64,000 nt of DNA from Sporisorium sorghi (Eukaryota > Basidiomycota > Ustilaginomycetes > Ustilaginales > Ustilaginaceae). Each line of letters opens with the position of its first letter. Position 1 is the stretch's first letter. The position numbers and the translations under genes are program-made. This document shows, one piece after another, positions 54,915 through 64,000 of the stretch. The notes beneath the pieces were generated by a model. The model worked only from the letters and a program-made list of their open reading frames with translations, was not told the origin of the DNA and did no database searches. The stretch is taken from NCBI GenBank assembly GCA_023212695.1, contig JALCCG010000007.1, forward strand, positions 124,001 through 188,000, in the 5' to 3' direction.

Positions 54915-56108
54915 TCAAGCCTGTTGGGATGGTGCGGCAACGTACGTTGGAGAATTAGGATTAGGCAAATCCTCCTCCACTTCCTGTCCATGCAGCTTCA
55001 CACTCATCGCCACCCCGAGACACGCCATGTTAATAATAAGCGATGTTCCGCCATAACTGATAAAAGGCAGCGTGATCCCTGTCAATGGCATTAACCCAAT
55101 AAACATGCCGATATTCTCAAAGATTTGATACAGCAGCATGGCAACGATGCCGATGATAAGAAACGGCCCGGCTTTCCCCCGGCTTTCCAGTGAGATCAGG
55201 ATCATCCTGTGAATGAGTATGAAATATAACAGCAGCAGAACGGAGGAGCCGATAAAGCCGTATTCCTCAGCAATCTGCACAAAAATCGAATCCGAATACG
55301 TGTACGGTACGCGTGACGATTGCACGGAGCTCCCCTGTAAGTACCCTTCACCACTCATACCGCCTGAAGCAATGGCCAGCTTCGCGTTGTTGGTATGGTA
55401 ACTCGCTTTCGGAGTTGCTTTTTCCGGGATCAGCCACGGGTCAATCCGTTCCATCCAATGTCCGCGGCTCTCCATAATCTTCGATGCTTTAATCTCATCA
55501 TGATAGTGGATATAGGCCTGTGCTCCGCCGAAGGCAACACCGGCTACAATCAGCAGCCCGATAAGCGCGTGCGTGAGCTTCACATTCCCGATCCATAACA
55601 GCCCAAGCAGGATGACGATATAACTTAGTCCATTGCCCAAATCATTCTGAACCATGACAATGGCAAACGGGATGAACGTCAACAATCCGATTGGAATGAT
55701 ATCCCGCCAAAAAGAAAGCTTCGCTTTATTCTTCCGAAGAAGAACATACGTTATAAATATGATGAGCACAAGCTTGAACAGCTCTGCAGGCTGAATATCC
55801 ACGATACCGAGATCGATCCAACCCGTAGCATTGTTTTTGGTTTGACCGATGAAGGAAGGCAGCAGCAGCATGACCAATCCGCCGATGTATATGTGTATTG
55901 CGTATTTGGTCCAGATTCGGTAATCAATCAAGCTCAACCCGAAAAAAACTGCAAATCCGAGGATATAAATGACGGCCATCTTGATGTAGTGTCGCTCGTA
56001 GCCGGTCGTGTCAAAGGTGGCACTATATATCGATGTGATGCTGACAACCATCAGCATCAACAGCACAAAAACAATGACAAAATCAATCTTCTTGAGTTTC
56101 TGGAGCAT
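54915..56108 (-). CDS. FtsW/RodA/SpoVE family protein, RodA-type (copy 2)
   Basis: Second SEDS polymerase gene, 397 residues, with the same motifs as its neighbour (NDLGNGLSYIVILLGLL, PFISYGGTSLIINMACLGVAM) and long identical stretches. Differences cluster in the first extracellular loop and in the large loop near residue 220 (IKASKIMESRGHW against ESKILKPHW). The end carries a short acidic tail as in copy 1 (EVEEDLPNPNSP). Two adjacent copies suggest a tandem duplication. Confidence 0.93.
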   Translation of the reverse strand: MLQKLKKIDFVIVFVLLMLMVVSITSIYSATFDTTGYERHYIKMAVIYILGFAVFFGLSLIDYRIWTKYAIHIYIGGLVMLLLPSFIGQTKNNATGWIDLGIVDIQPAELFKLVLIIFITYVLLRKNKAKLSFWRDIIPIGLLTFIPFAIVMVQNDLGNGLSYIVILLGLLWIGNVKLTHALIGLLIVAGVAFGGAQAYIHYHDEIKASKIMESRGHWMERIDPWLIPEKATPKASYHTNNAKLAIASGGMSGEGYLQGSSVQSSRVPYTYSDSIFVQIAEEYGFIGSSVLLLLYFILIHRMILISLESRGKAGPFLIIGIVAMLLYQIFENIGMFIGLMPLTGITLPFISYGGTSLIINMACLGVAMSVKLHGQEVEEDLPNPNSPTYVAAPSQQA

Positions 56109-56238
56109 GCTCTGGTCCCCCTGTGCCTGGAGCTGTACACACTGAGCTGTTATCAGTCCGTATCTACGATCTGAACGGAATAAAGATTACTCCGCCAAGT
56201 CCACTAACTATTCTAAAAGAAATCCACCCCGAATACAA

Positions 56239-57129
56239 TTAACGGCAAATTCCCAGAACATGCCTGTCAATCCCGGCCAAATCAGGTACTGTGACGATTT
56301 CCTGCCAATGGCCTGTCTGGCGCAGCAGCTCGGCCACATCCCCGGCCTGGCCCATGCCCAGCTCAAAAGCGATCAGCCGCGGCGGCGCTGACAGCAGAGG
56401 CAGCTGTGCCATCATGATCCGGTACGGGTTCAATCCGTCGCGACCGCCGTCCAGAGCCGTGCGCGGCTCGTAATCGCGCACTTCCGGCTGCAGGCCCTCG
56501 ATGTCCTCCGCCGGTATATAGGGCGGATTGGAGACGAGAATGTCCGGCGCAAGGCCGGCAAACGGCTCCAGCAGGTCCCCCTGCCGGAACTCCACATTCG
56601 CATGGAGCTGCTTCGCATTACGCGTGGCAACTTCGAGCGCTTCAGGCGAAATATCACTCGCCAGGAGTTCCCAGGAAGGGGCCTGCAGTGCCAGCGTAAC
56701 AGCAATAACCCCGCTGCCGGTGCCAATGTCCATTGCCTTCAGCCTTCCTTCTGAACGCGGGGCAAGCTCCTGCCCATACTTCAGCACCGCCTCCACAAGC
56801 AGCTCGGTTTCCGGACGCGGAATGAGGACAGCCGGCGTAACTTCAAACGGCCGACCGTAAAATTCCTGCTCGCCGATAATATACTGCGCGGGAACGCCTT
56901 CCGCCTTGCGACGGATCGCTTCTTCCAAAGCGTGGCGGCATTCCGCCGGGAAAGGCTCCGGCAGGGCCATGTAATATGAGGATCCCGACAATCCCAGCAC
57001 ATGCTCCAGCAGCAGCTGCGCATTCCGCTGGGGCTCCATTACCCGCATGGCATCTAAAAAAGAAGAAGCCTCCACAAAGGCTTCTCTTATGCTGCGCTGC
57101 GGCGTCAATTCAAATATCGTCCGCTTCAA
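56239..57129 (-). CDS. prmC: Release factor glutamine methyltransferase PrmC
   Basis: Methylates the glutamine of the GGQ motif in RF1/RF2. 296 residues; an N-terminal helical domain and a SAM-binding domain with DIGTGSGVIAVTLAL and the catalytic NPPY (DILVSNPPYIPAED). The start is TTG 57129; AAGGAG nine nt upstream is part of the end of prfA, four bases away, so the two are translationally linked. Substrate and modifier genes thus form one unit. Confidence 0.95.
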   Translation of the reverse strand: MKRTIFELTPQRSIREAFVEASSFLDAMRVMEPQRNAQLLLEHVLGLSGSSYYMALPEPFPAECRHALEEAIRRKAEGVPAQYIIGEQEFYGRPFEVTPAVLIPRPETELLVEAVLKYGQELAPRSEGRLKAMDIGTGSGVIAVTLALQAPSWELLASDISPEALEVATRNAKQLHANVEFRQGDLLEPFAGLAPDILVSNPPYIPAEDIEGLQPEVRDYEPRTALDGGRDGLNPYRIMMAQLPLLSAPPRLIAFELGMGQAGDVAELLRQTGHWQEIVTVPDLAGIDRHVLGICR

Positions 57130-57133
57130 AGCG

Positions 57134-58201
57134 TTATACTCCTTTTTCCATCAGTTCAGCTTGCTCTGCAATCGTCAGTGCTGAAACGATCTCTTCAATC
57201 TCCCCGTTCATCACCTGATCCAGCTTGTGAACGGTAAGTCCGATCCGATGGTCCGTTACGCGGCTCTGCGGGAAATTGTACGTCCGAATCCGCTCGCTGC
57301 GGTCGCCCGTACCTACCTTGCTCTTCCGCTCCCCGGCATATTTCGCTTCTTCCTCTTGGCGCATCATATCAAAGATACGGGCACGAAGCACCTGCAGCGC
57401 CTTATCCTTATTGGAGTTCTGCGATTTTCCGTCCTGGCAAGTAGCCACGATGCCCGTCGGTATATGCGTCACACGCACCGCCGACTTGGTTGTGTTAACG
57501 GACTGGCCGCCTGCACCGCTGGAGCAGAACGTATCCACGCGGATATCCTTATCGTGGATTTCAATATCCACTTCTTCCGCCTCCGGCATAACGGCAACGG
57601 TTGAGGTGGATGTATGAATACGGCCGCCGGATTCCGTTGTCGGAATGCGCTGAACACGGTGCGCGCCGCTCTCGAATTTCATTTTGCTGTAGGCACCGCG
57701 GCCGTTGATCATGAAGATGACTTCCTTGAATCCACCCAGATCATTCGTGTTAACGTCCATCAGCTCGACCTTCCAGCCTTGGGTATCCGCATAGCGGGTA
57801 TACATCCGGTACAGGTCGGAAGCAAACAGAGCCGCCTCGTCTCCGCCAGCCGCTCCGCGAATTTCGATGATTACGTTCTTATCATCATTCGGGTCCTTCG
57901 GCAGCAGCAAAATACGGATTTTCTCCGCCAGCTCTCGCTCGCGCGTGGAAAGTTCCTCGATCTCCATTTTCACCATTTCGCGCATTTCGTCGTCCATCTT
58001 CTCGCCCTGCATGGTTTTGGCAGCTTCGAGTTCTTCAATTACATTTTTATATTCAACATAAGCCTCATATGCAGGCTGCAAATCGGATTGTTCTTTGGAA
58101 TAATCCCTGAGCTTCTTGGAGTCATTAGCGACATCAGGATCGCACAACAGTTCACTTAATTTCTCGTAACGGTCCGCAAGGGATTGTAATCGGTCCAACA
58201 A
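57134..58201 (-). CDS. prfA: Peptide chain release factor 1
   Basis: Terminates translation at UAA and UAG. 355 residues with the codon-recognising PxT region ([12 protein letters not shown]) and the catalytic GGQ in [18 protein letters not shown]. The start is TTG 58201 with GAGGTG seven nt upstream. It lies directly upstream of prmC. Confidence 0.96.
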   Translation of the reverse strand: MLDRLQSLADRYEKLSELLCDPDVANDSKKLRDYSKEQSDLQPAYEAYVEYKNVIEELEAAKTMQGEKMDDEMREMVKMEIEELSTRERELAEKIRILLLPKDPNDDKNVIIEIRGAAGGDEAALFASDLYRMYTRYADTQGWKVELMDVNTNDLGGFKEVIFMINGRGAYSKMKFESGAHRVQRIPTTESGGRIHTSTSTVAVMPEAEEVDIEIHDKDIRVDTFCSSGAGGQSVNTTKSAVRVTHIPTGIVATCQDGKSQNSNKDKALQVLRARIFDMMRQEEEAKYAGERKSKVGTGDRSERIRTYNFPQSRVTDHRIGLTVHKLDQVMNGEIEEIVSALTIAEQAELMEKGV

Positions 58202-58371
58202 AGGAATTCACCTCTCTAAGATATATTCCTGAAGATATGCCATTTCGCACTCCATATCCAAACAAAAATGAAGTGCAAACGACTTTTTATTTTACCATGA
58301 AACAACACATTTGACCAGCAGGCTGTTGACCTGGATAAACCATTCTTTCCTTACAGGGCTCCACCACTAGA

Positions 58372-58405
58372 AAAAAACCACAGTCCCATGCACAAAGTGA
58401 CATGG
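58372..58405 (-). terminator. Weak terminator after ychF
   Basis: Arms CCATG (58386-58390) and CATGG (58401-58405) followed, after a short gap on the minus strand, by seven Ts. Short stem. Confidence 0.4.
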
Positions 58406-58432
58406 AGCCATGGCCTTTGAAACCTCTCGTTT

Positions 58433-59533
58433 CTAAACGTTGAAACGGAAATGCATAACATCGCCGTCGCTGACAACATACTCCTTGCCTTCCAGACGGA
58501 GCTGTCCACGTTCTTTCGCTCCGTTCATCGATCCAGCAGCAACCAAATCATCGTAAGCGACTACTTCAGCACGGATGAAGCCTCGTTCGAAGTCCGTATG
58601 GATAACAGCTGCCGCTTGCGGTGCCTTCGTTCCTTTGCGAATCGTCCACGCACGCACTTCCTGCACGCCAGCTGTAAAGTACGTGTACAGTCCAAGAAGG
58701 CTGTACGCTGCCTTGATCAGACGGTTCAGGCCGGATTCTTCAAGTCCCAGCTCCTCAAGGAACATCGCTTTATCCTCGCCTTCGAGCTCGGCAATTTCGG
58801 CTTCCACCTTCGCGCTGATCGGAACCACAATCGCATTCTCTGCCGCCGCGAAATCACGAACCTGCTGCACAAACGGATTGCTGTCCGCTTCCGCTACTCC
58901 GTCCTCACTCAGGTTAGCCGCATACAGAACCGGCTTCAATGTCAGAAGGTGCAGGTCGCGAACAATCAGCTTCTCATCATCGCTGAGTTCCACACTGCGT
59001 GCAGGCTGGTCGTTGTAAAGAGCTTCCTTCAGGCGCTCCAGCAGCTCAACTTCCTGGGCATACTGCTTGTTGCCGCCCTTCATATTCTTCTTGGCACGGT
59101 CAATCCGCTTCTCCACGCTGTCGAGATCAGCCAGGATCAGCTCCAGATTAATGGTCTGGATATCGCTCACCGGGTTCACTTTGCCATCGACGTGGGTAAT
59201 GTTCTCATCTTCAAAGCAGCGAACCACGTGAACGATGGCATCCACTTCACGAATGTGGGCAAGAAACTTGTTCCCAAGCCCTTCGCCTTTGCTTGCACCG
59301 CGAACCAGACCCGCGATATCCACAAATTCAAAAGCCGTCGGAACCGTCTTGTTCGGTTGAACGAGCTCGGTCAGTTTATCGAGGCGCTCATCCGGCACTT
59401 CCACGACACCGACGTTCGGGTCAATTGTACAGAACGGGTAGTTAGCCGATTCGGCGCCCGCCTGTGTAATCGCATTAAACAATGTAGATTTGCCGACGTT
59501 TGGCAAACCGACGATCCCTGCCTTTAAAGCCAT
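58433..59533 (-). CDS. ychF: YchF/OLA1 family GTP/ATP-binding protein
   Basis: An Obg-related ATPase associated with ribosomes and redox stress. 366 residues; P-loop [15 protein letters not shown], switch region [17 protein letters not shown], the YchF-type specificity stretch, coiled-coil region and a C-terminal TGS-like domain ([18 protein letters not shown]). AAGGAG is upstream of the ATG. It is a single-gene unit. Confidence 0.95.
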   Translation of the reverse strand: MALKAGIVGLPNVGKSTLFNAITQAGAESANYPFCTIDPNVGVVEVPDERLDKLTELVQPNKTVPTAFEFVDIAGLVRGASKGEGLGNKFLAHIREVDAIVHVVRCFEDENITHVDGKVNPVSDIQTINLELILADLDSVEKRIDRAKKNMKGGNKQYAQEVELLERLKEALYNDQPARSVELSDDEKLIVRDLHLLTLKPVLYAANLSEDGVAEADSNPFVQQVRDFAAAENAIVVPISAKVEAEIAELEGEDKAMFLEELGLEESGLNRLIKAAYSLLGLYTYFTAGVQEVRAWTIRKGTKAPQAAAVIHTDFERGFIRAEVVAYDDLVAAGSMNGAKERGQLRLEGKEYVVSDGDVMHFRFNV

Positions 59534-59715
59534 TTATGTGACAACTCCTTATTATAAGTTACTCTTATTAGTAAGTATTCAAAGCTTGGGTTCATATCAC
59601 CTAAGCTGCCAATCCCAGCTAAACAATCTTATTAATTATAGCAGATACCCCATAGACTTCAATACGAATATACTGCCATCACTCCGTCCCGATTCCGGCA
59701 GTCAAGCCGGTCAAT

Positions 59716-60831
59716 TCAGGCACGAATCAGACGCGCGGTGGACCTCAGAGCTTCGATGTTCCCTGCGCCAATTCCAAACATGGCTGTCTGCAGCTCCAAT
59801 TCCACCTGCGCCAGCCGCTGGTCCAGCGCCTCTACAGAGTCAACGGCGGAGCCCAGCAATCCGCGTCCGAAGCCAGCCAGGTCAGCGCCCAGCGCTATCG
59901 CTTTCGCGACATCAACGCCGTTTTGCAGCCCGCCACTGCCGATCAGGGTACAGGCAGGAGCAGCCTCCCGCACCTCCAAAATGCATTCTGCGGTAGGATT
60001 GCCCCATCCGGCAAAAGCTTCCGCAGCGCAGCGGCGTACCGGGTCCTTGCTGCGGAATTTCTCCACCTGGCTCCAGGAGGTGCCGCCCGCACCAGCCACA
60101 TCGATGAACGCTGCCCCGATATCCAGCAGTCTTCGCGCGGTTTCTCCATCAATTCCCCAGCCGACCTCTTTAATGCCCACCGGCACTTCCAGCGTTCGGC
60201 ACAGATCCTCAATTCGGCCAAGCAAACGGCCAAACCGGGTATTCCCCTCCGGCTGAAATACCTCCTGGAGTCCATTCAGATGAAGAACGAGCATATCGGC
60301 ACCCGCGATATCCACCGCCCGCTGGCAATCGTCAAGACCAAAGCCATAGTTCAGCTGTACAGCCCCCAGGTTTGCGATAACCGGCACACTCGGTGCACAC
60401 TCTCTCACGCGGAATGTAGGAGCAAGCTCCTCCTTCTCCACCGCAGCCCGGACAGAGCCCACCCCAAGCGCCCAGCCGCGGCGCTCCGCAGCTTCGGCCA
60501 GCCTCATATTGATCTCTCCGGTCGCCTTGCTTCCTCCCGTCATGGAGCTGATCAGCAATGGCGTTCGTACCGGAATATCCAGAAACGTGGTGTCCAGTTT
60601 AATATCTTCAAAGTCGATCTCCGGCAGCGCGGAGTGACGGAAGCGGTAACGTTCAAAGCCTGATGTTAAACCGACGGAACCTACCTCCTCATCAAGGCAT
60701 AGGCGCACATGCTCTATTTTTCGTTCACCGGTTGGTACTTCCGGCAGCAGCCGGCCCTCGGATCTCCCGGTTCCACTGCCAGTAATGGTTTCAGCGGGCA
60801 TGCCCGCAGTATCTTTATGTTCTGAATTCAT
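59716..60831 (-). CDS. fni: Type 2 isopentenyl-diphosphate delta-isomerase
   Basis: FMN enzyme that interconverts IPP and DMAPP for isoprenoids, including the undecaprenyl carrier used for wall polymers. 371 residues; FMN and substrate motifs ISSMTGGSKATGEINMRLAE, ALGVGSVRAAVE, VLHLNGLQEVFQPEG, KEVGWGIDGETA, FIDVAGAGGTSW, IGSGGLQNGVDVAKAIALGA. GGAGG lies upstream of the ATG. The N-terminal ~30 residues are a variable polar tail. Confidence 0.93.
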   Translation of the reverse strand: MNSEHKDTAGMPAETITGSGTGRSEGRLLPEVPTGERKIEHVRLCLDEEVGSVGLTSGFERYRFRHSALPEIDFEDIKLDTTFLDIPVRTPLLISSMTGGSKATGEINMRLAEAAERRGWALGVGSVRAAVEKEELAPTFRVRECAPSVPVIANLGAVQLNYGFGLDDCQRAVDIAGADMLVLHLNGLQEVFQPEGNTRFGRLLGRIEDLCRTLEVPVGIKEVGWGIDGETARRLLDIGAAFIDVAGAGGTSWSQVEKFRSKDPVRRCAAEAFAGWGNPTAECILEVREAAPACTLIGSGGLQNGVDVAKAIALGADLAGFGRGLLGSAVDSVEALDQRLAQVELELQTAMFGIGAGNIEALRSTARLIRA

Positions 60832-61129
60832 TCCGTGCCTCCTTGTTCAAGTAATTCATCCTTAAATTAACCATCTTATTAGCGTGCACAGGGTGCCGGA
60901 TATGGCCGGTTGTATGATATGAAGAACAACAAGCAAAAATATAAGCCAGATGTCCGTTTTCTGCCGCATGGAATGAAACAAAAAACCGTATATTATCATT
61001 CTACCCCTGAAACGGGTCAACAACCCGGCATAAGGAGCCTTATCACATATGGCAGACGGAGTGCGTCATGTCCGGTGATTGATGTTAATTAACGTTATAC
61101 AACTGAAAGTTATAGGAGGATGGGCTATT

Positions 61130-62671
61130 TTGGATTTCCGTCATTTATTTCGCAGCCGCACTTCAGATCATCCGCATCCCCCTGATGGAGATACTCCACT
61201 TATGCCAGGTAAAGCGCATACCAAAGGTTCCCGAACACGAAAATATATTTTTACCGGCCTTGTCCTTCTCATTCTATGGCTGATCGGCGTGATGATCTAT
61301 CAGACTCACAAGCCTCTGCCCAAGGGGATTTCTTACGAAAGCCCGCTCTATCAGAGCGAGGTTGCCATGTGGGTCGACCTGACCTATCCCGGTCCGGACG
61401 GTCAACCGGTCCATGATCGCGAGATCGGACCGCGCATCGGCCAGATTATTGATGAATCCCGAAAATTCCTGGTTATCGATATGTTTCTGTTCAACGGTTA
61501 CGCCCATAAAGGCCAGACATTTCCGAAGGTGAGTGAGGAGCTCACCGATCGCCTTGTGAAGCATAAACAAAAATATCCCGACATGGACATCTTCTTTATC
61601 AGCGATGAAGTTAACACCGGATATGGTTCCTATCCGCTTCCGGAGTTCGAGGCCATGAAGGCCGCGGGCATTCAAGTCATTATAACCGATGTCAACCGGC
61701 TGCGGGATTCGACGCCGATCTATTCCGCTGTATGGCGCACCTTTTTCCAATGGTTTGGTCAATCCGGCAAAGGAACGCTCCCCAATCTGATGGCAAACGA
61801 AGCGCCCGATATTACCGTTCGCTCCTATCTGAAGCTGCTGAACGTGAAGGCCAATCATCGTAAGGTCGTCATCAGCGAAAACACAGCGCTTGTCACTTCA
61901 GCCAACATTCATGATGCCAGCGCTTTCCACTCGAACATCGCTTTTGAAACAAGCGGCGACATCATTGGCGATATACTGGCCACTGAGCAAGCTGCCGTCA
62001 ATCTTTCAAGCGATATCAAACTGCCGGCATATGAACCGAAGGCGGCAGCTCCCAAGCAGCCTTCCGGGCAGGCCAGCGTCGATGTTCGGTACCTGACGGA
62101 AGGGAAAATATACAAATACGTTCTGGAGGCCATTGAGCAGTCTCAATCCGGAGATACACTCTGGATGGGGATGTTCTATCTGGCCGACGGCAAGGTGATG
62201 GACCAGCTTCTGAAAGCCTCGGAGCGCGGCGTCGACATACGCCTTATCCTGGATCCGAACCAGAATGCATTCGGCAGGGAAAAAATCGGGATCCCCAACC
62301 GTCCGGCTGCCGCTGAACTCATCAAGAAATCAAAGGGCAATATCTCCGTTCGTTGGTACAACACCGGTAAAGAGCAGTATCATACCAAACTGATGTACAT
62401 TGCCAAACCAACCAGCAAATCCGTAATGACGGGCGGATCCACTAATTTCACCCAGCGAAATCTGGCCGATCTGAATCTGGAGAACAACCTGTGGATCGCC
62501 GCCCCAAAGGATCATCCGCTTACCCGGGACCTGGACCGGTACTTTAATCAGATATGGTTCAACGAGGGCGCCGAATTCAGTCTTGATGCCGGAGCTTATC
62601 AGGGAAAAACCACCTGGATCAAAGATGTTCTGTTCCGGATTCAAAAGTTCCTCGGGTTCACAACCTTCTAA
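61130..62671 (+). CDS. Phospholipase D-like membrane-anchored protein
   Basis: The only convincing plus-strand gene. The preferred start is TTG 61130, 10 nt from AGGAGG; the longer frame from 61079 is open but has no ribosome binding site. The product (~513 residues) has a basic N-terminus, one membrane helix (YIFTGLVLLILWLIGVMIYQ) and two PLD-type domains. The catalytic HKD motifs are altered: the first reads NHRKVVISE with Glu for Asp, the second YHTKLMYIA with Ala for Asp; the GS/AN pieces (TSANIHD, GGSTNFTQRN) remain. Activity on phosphodiesters is therefore uncertain. It is divergent from fni and convergent with cls. Confidence 0.85.
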   Translation: MDFRHLFRSRTSDHPHPPDGDTPLMPGKAHTKGSRTRKYIFTGLVLLILWLIGVMIYQTHKPLPKGISYESPLYQSEVAMWVDLTYPGPDGQPVHDREIGPRIGQIIDESRKFLVIDMFLFNGYAHKGQTFPKVSEELTDRLVKHKQKYPDMDIFFISDEVNTGYGSYPLPEFEAMKAAGIQVIITDVNRLRDSTPIYSAVWRTFFQWFGQSGKGTLPNLMANEAPDITVRSYLKLLNVKANHRKVVISENTALVTSANIHDASAFHSNIAFETSGDIIGDILATEQAAVNLSSDIKLPAYEPKAAAPKQPSGQASVDVRYLTEGKIYKYVLEAIEQSQSGDTLWMGMFYLADGKVMDQLLKASERGVDIRLILDPNQNAFGREKIGIPNRPAAAELIKKSKGNISVRWYNTGKEQYHTKLMYIAKPTSKSVMTGGSTNFTQRNLADLNLENNLWIAAPKDHPLTRDLDRYFNQIWFNEGAEFSLDAGAYQGKTTWIKDVLFRIQKFLGFTTF

Positions 62672-62686
62672 CAATTAGGCCGACAT

Positions 62687-62720
62687 AAAAGCGCATTGAG
62701 TGCAGCTGCATTCAACGCGC
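62687..62720. terminator. Hairpin between convergent PLD-like gene and cls
   Basis: Nearly symmetric arms GCGC-A-TTGA-G-TGCA and TGCA-T-TCAA-C-GCGC (62691-62720) with mismatches. A short T-run on the minus strand suggests a weak terminator for cls; it may serve both directions. Confidence 0.5.
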
Positions 62721-62734
62721 GTTCCCCTGCCGAT

Positions 62735-64000
62735 TTACAACAGAGGTGACATCAGCCGGGCTGCCGATTCCAGCAGCCTGGTCATGATCCTCTTCTTGCG
62801 GGTATGGTTGCGGTCATACACGATGGCCGATTCCAGATCATGCTCGAAATCCGACACAAGCTTGGCCACGCTTTCCGTATGTACCAAGAGTGCGTTAACC
62901 TCGAAATTAAGATGAAAACTCCGCATGTCCATATTGGCGGTGCCAATCGTCGCGATTTCCCCGTCCACGATCAGCAGCTTGGAATGCATGAAACCTTTCT
63001 CATATTCATATACCCGCACCCCGACATCCAGCAGAGCGGGAAAATAGGAGTGGGAAGCCAGGAAGGGCAGCCACTTGTCCGGTTTCGACGGAAACAGGAT
63101 CCGTACGTCAAGCCCTGACAAGGCAGCAACCCGGAGCGCGGTTAGAATATCTTCATCCGGTATAAAATAGGGTGTCGCCAGCCAGACGGATTTGCGAGCC
63201 GACACAATCATGGAGAAGAAAATATTTTTGAGCGCCCTCCGCTCATTGTCCGGTCCGCTCGCAATAATCTGGACCGCTCCACTGCGGTTCTCCAGCAGAT
63301 CCGGTGAATAATAGATCGGCTCGCTCGGCTGCTCTCCTGTCATGTACTGCCAATCCTGCAGAAATACAACCTGAAGCGTCCTTACAGCCTCTCCGCGGAT
63401 AAGCATATGGGTGTCTCGCCAGAAACCAAAGGCCTTGCTGCGGCTCAAGTACTCATCACCTACATTCAATCCGCCAACGAATCCAACACTGCCGTCAATG
63501 ACAACGATTTTGCGATGATTGCGGTAATTTACACGGCTGGTAAAAAATATCGTTTTCGGACTGCCAAACACGGCGACCTGTATGCCGGCATCCCTCATCT
63601 CCTGCAGGAAGGCCGGCGGCAGCTGCAGGCTGCCCACGGCATCTACCATAAACCGAACGGCAATGCCTTCCCTCGCCTTGCGGATCAAAATTTCCTGAAT
63701 CTGCGTGCCGATGGCATCCGGCCGATAAATGTAATACTCCATATGGATATGATGCACGGCCCGTTCCAGCTCCGCTATCAATGCCGCGAACGTCTCTTCC
63801 CCATCGGTCAGCACCCGCGAGTCGCTGGAGAAGGAAATCGGCGTGCGCGCCAGCCGGGAAGACAGCTGAAGCAGCTGCTGCGTTTCAGGCTTAAAGCAGG
63901 AAACGTCAGGGGTGCTCTTGCGGAGCACCTCGCTGGTGTATACCAGGACGTCCTTCTGTGCTTTTTTATCATATTTTCTCCGTTTGAAGTAGTTCTGCCC
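62735..64000 (-). CDS. cls: Cardiolipin synthase, N-terminus cut by the window
   Basis: Joins two phosphatidylglycerols into cardiolipin in the membrane. The frame is open through position 64000 (GQNYFKRRKYDKKAQKD-like sequence upstream of the GTG at 63928), so the N-terminal membrane helices lie outside the window. Two intact HKD motifs are seen: HRKIVVIDGSVGFVGGLN and MHSKLLIVDGEIATIGTANM. The C-terminus ends MTRLLESAARLMSPLL as usual. Its neighbour on the other strand is a degenerate relative. Confidence 0.93.
   Translation of the reverse strand, partial: GQNYFKRRKYDKKAQKDVLVYTSEVLRKSTPDVSCFKPETQQLLQLSSRLARTPISFSSDSRVLTDGEETFAALIAELERAVHHIHMEYYIYRPDAIGTQIQEILIRKAREGIAVRFMVDAVGSLQLPPAFLQEMRDAGIQVAVFGSPKTIFFTSRVNYRNHRKIVVIDGSVGFVGGLNVGDEYLSRSKAFGFWRDTHMLIRGEAVRTLQVVFLQDWQYMTGEQPSEPIYYSPDLLENRSGAVQIIASGPDNERRALKNIFFSMIVSARKSVWLATPYFIPDEDILTALRVAALSGLDVRILFPSKPDKWLPFLASHSYFPALLDVGVRVYEYEKGFMHSKLLIVDGEIATIGTANMDMRSFHLNFEVNALLVHTESVAKLVSDFEHDLESAIVYDRNHTRKKRIMTRLLESAARLMSPLL

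Noticed and set aside
58451..59527. 358-codon plus frame opposite ychF
   Set aside because: Complement of a highly conserved gene; the product has no recognisable motif.

Overview
The window comes from a Gram-positive, endospore-forming, flagellated, competent bacterium with an S-layer, most likely a Paenibacillus. The basis is sporulation genes (spoIID, spoIIQ, spoIIID, spoIIR, an alpha/beta SASP), a Bacillus-like gene order (comFA-comFC, degS-degU, mbl-flhO-flhP, glyA-ywlG-rpiB-ywlE, spoIIR-prmC-prfA, the atp operon) and large SLH-domain surface proteins next to csaB and teichoic-acid-type glycosyltransferases. Overall GC looks near 50%, with a few very GC-rich islands. Almost every gene lies on the minus strand; a phospholipase D-like gene at 61130-62671 is the only convincing plus-strand gene. 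No rRNA, tRNA, insertion sequence, prophage or CRISPR array was recognised.

Layout in ascending coordinates (transcription runs mostly right to left). 1-2.7 kb: competence genes comFC (cut by the window edge) and comFA. 3.1-8.4 kb: a small membrane protein, the degS-degU two-component system and a secreted phosphodiester glycosidase-like protein. 8.9-11.3 kb: metK with a promoter and a hairpin-bearing leader, a SASP and a small exported protein. 11.4-26.6 kb: a cell-surface block with two large SLH proteins, tagO, tagA, csaB, a DUF5693 membrane protein and phosphoglucomutase pgcA. 26.6-30.7 kb: fabZ, epuA-like, flhP, flhO, mbl. 30.9-36.3 kb: spoIIID, spoIIQ, spoIID, murA, a DUF1146 gene. 36.6-44.6 kb: a small unknown gene and the complete atp operon. 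44.8-52.3 kb: mnaA, upp, glyA, ywlG, rpiB, ywlE, mntP and the Sua5/YwlC gene. 52.5-58.2 kb: spoIIR, two tandem rodA-like genes, prmC, prfA. 58.4-64 kb: ychF, type 2 IPP isomerase, the plus-strand PLD-like gene, and cardiolipin synthase cut by the right edge.

How they fit together: MnaA makes UDP-ManNAc, TagO and TagA build a lipid-linked GlcNAc-ManNAc disaccharide, CsaB pyruvylates the wall polymer, and pyruvylated polymer is the known ligand of SLH domains such as those on the two adjacent surface proteins. DUF5693 sits inside this set without an assigned role. MurA, Mbl, RodA and UDP-sugar supply through PgcA serve wall growth.

The most unusual signals are outside standard annotation: five ~40-bp tandem hairpin repeats between atpA and atpG and a nested stem-loop between atpD and atpC; a three-way-junction RNA candidate upstream of fabZ; paired in-frame starts, each with its own Shine-Dalgarno, in both S-layer genes; a ~135-residue insertion with 39-bp repeats in csaB; and a Pro/Gly/Arg-rich N-terminal extension on SpoIID.
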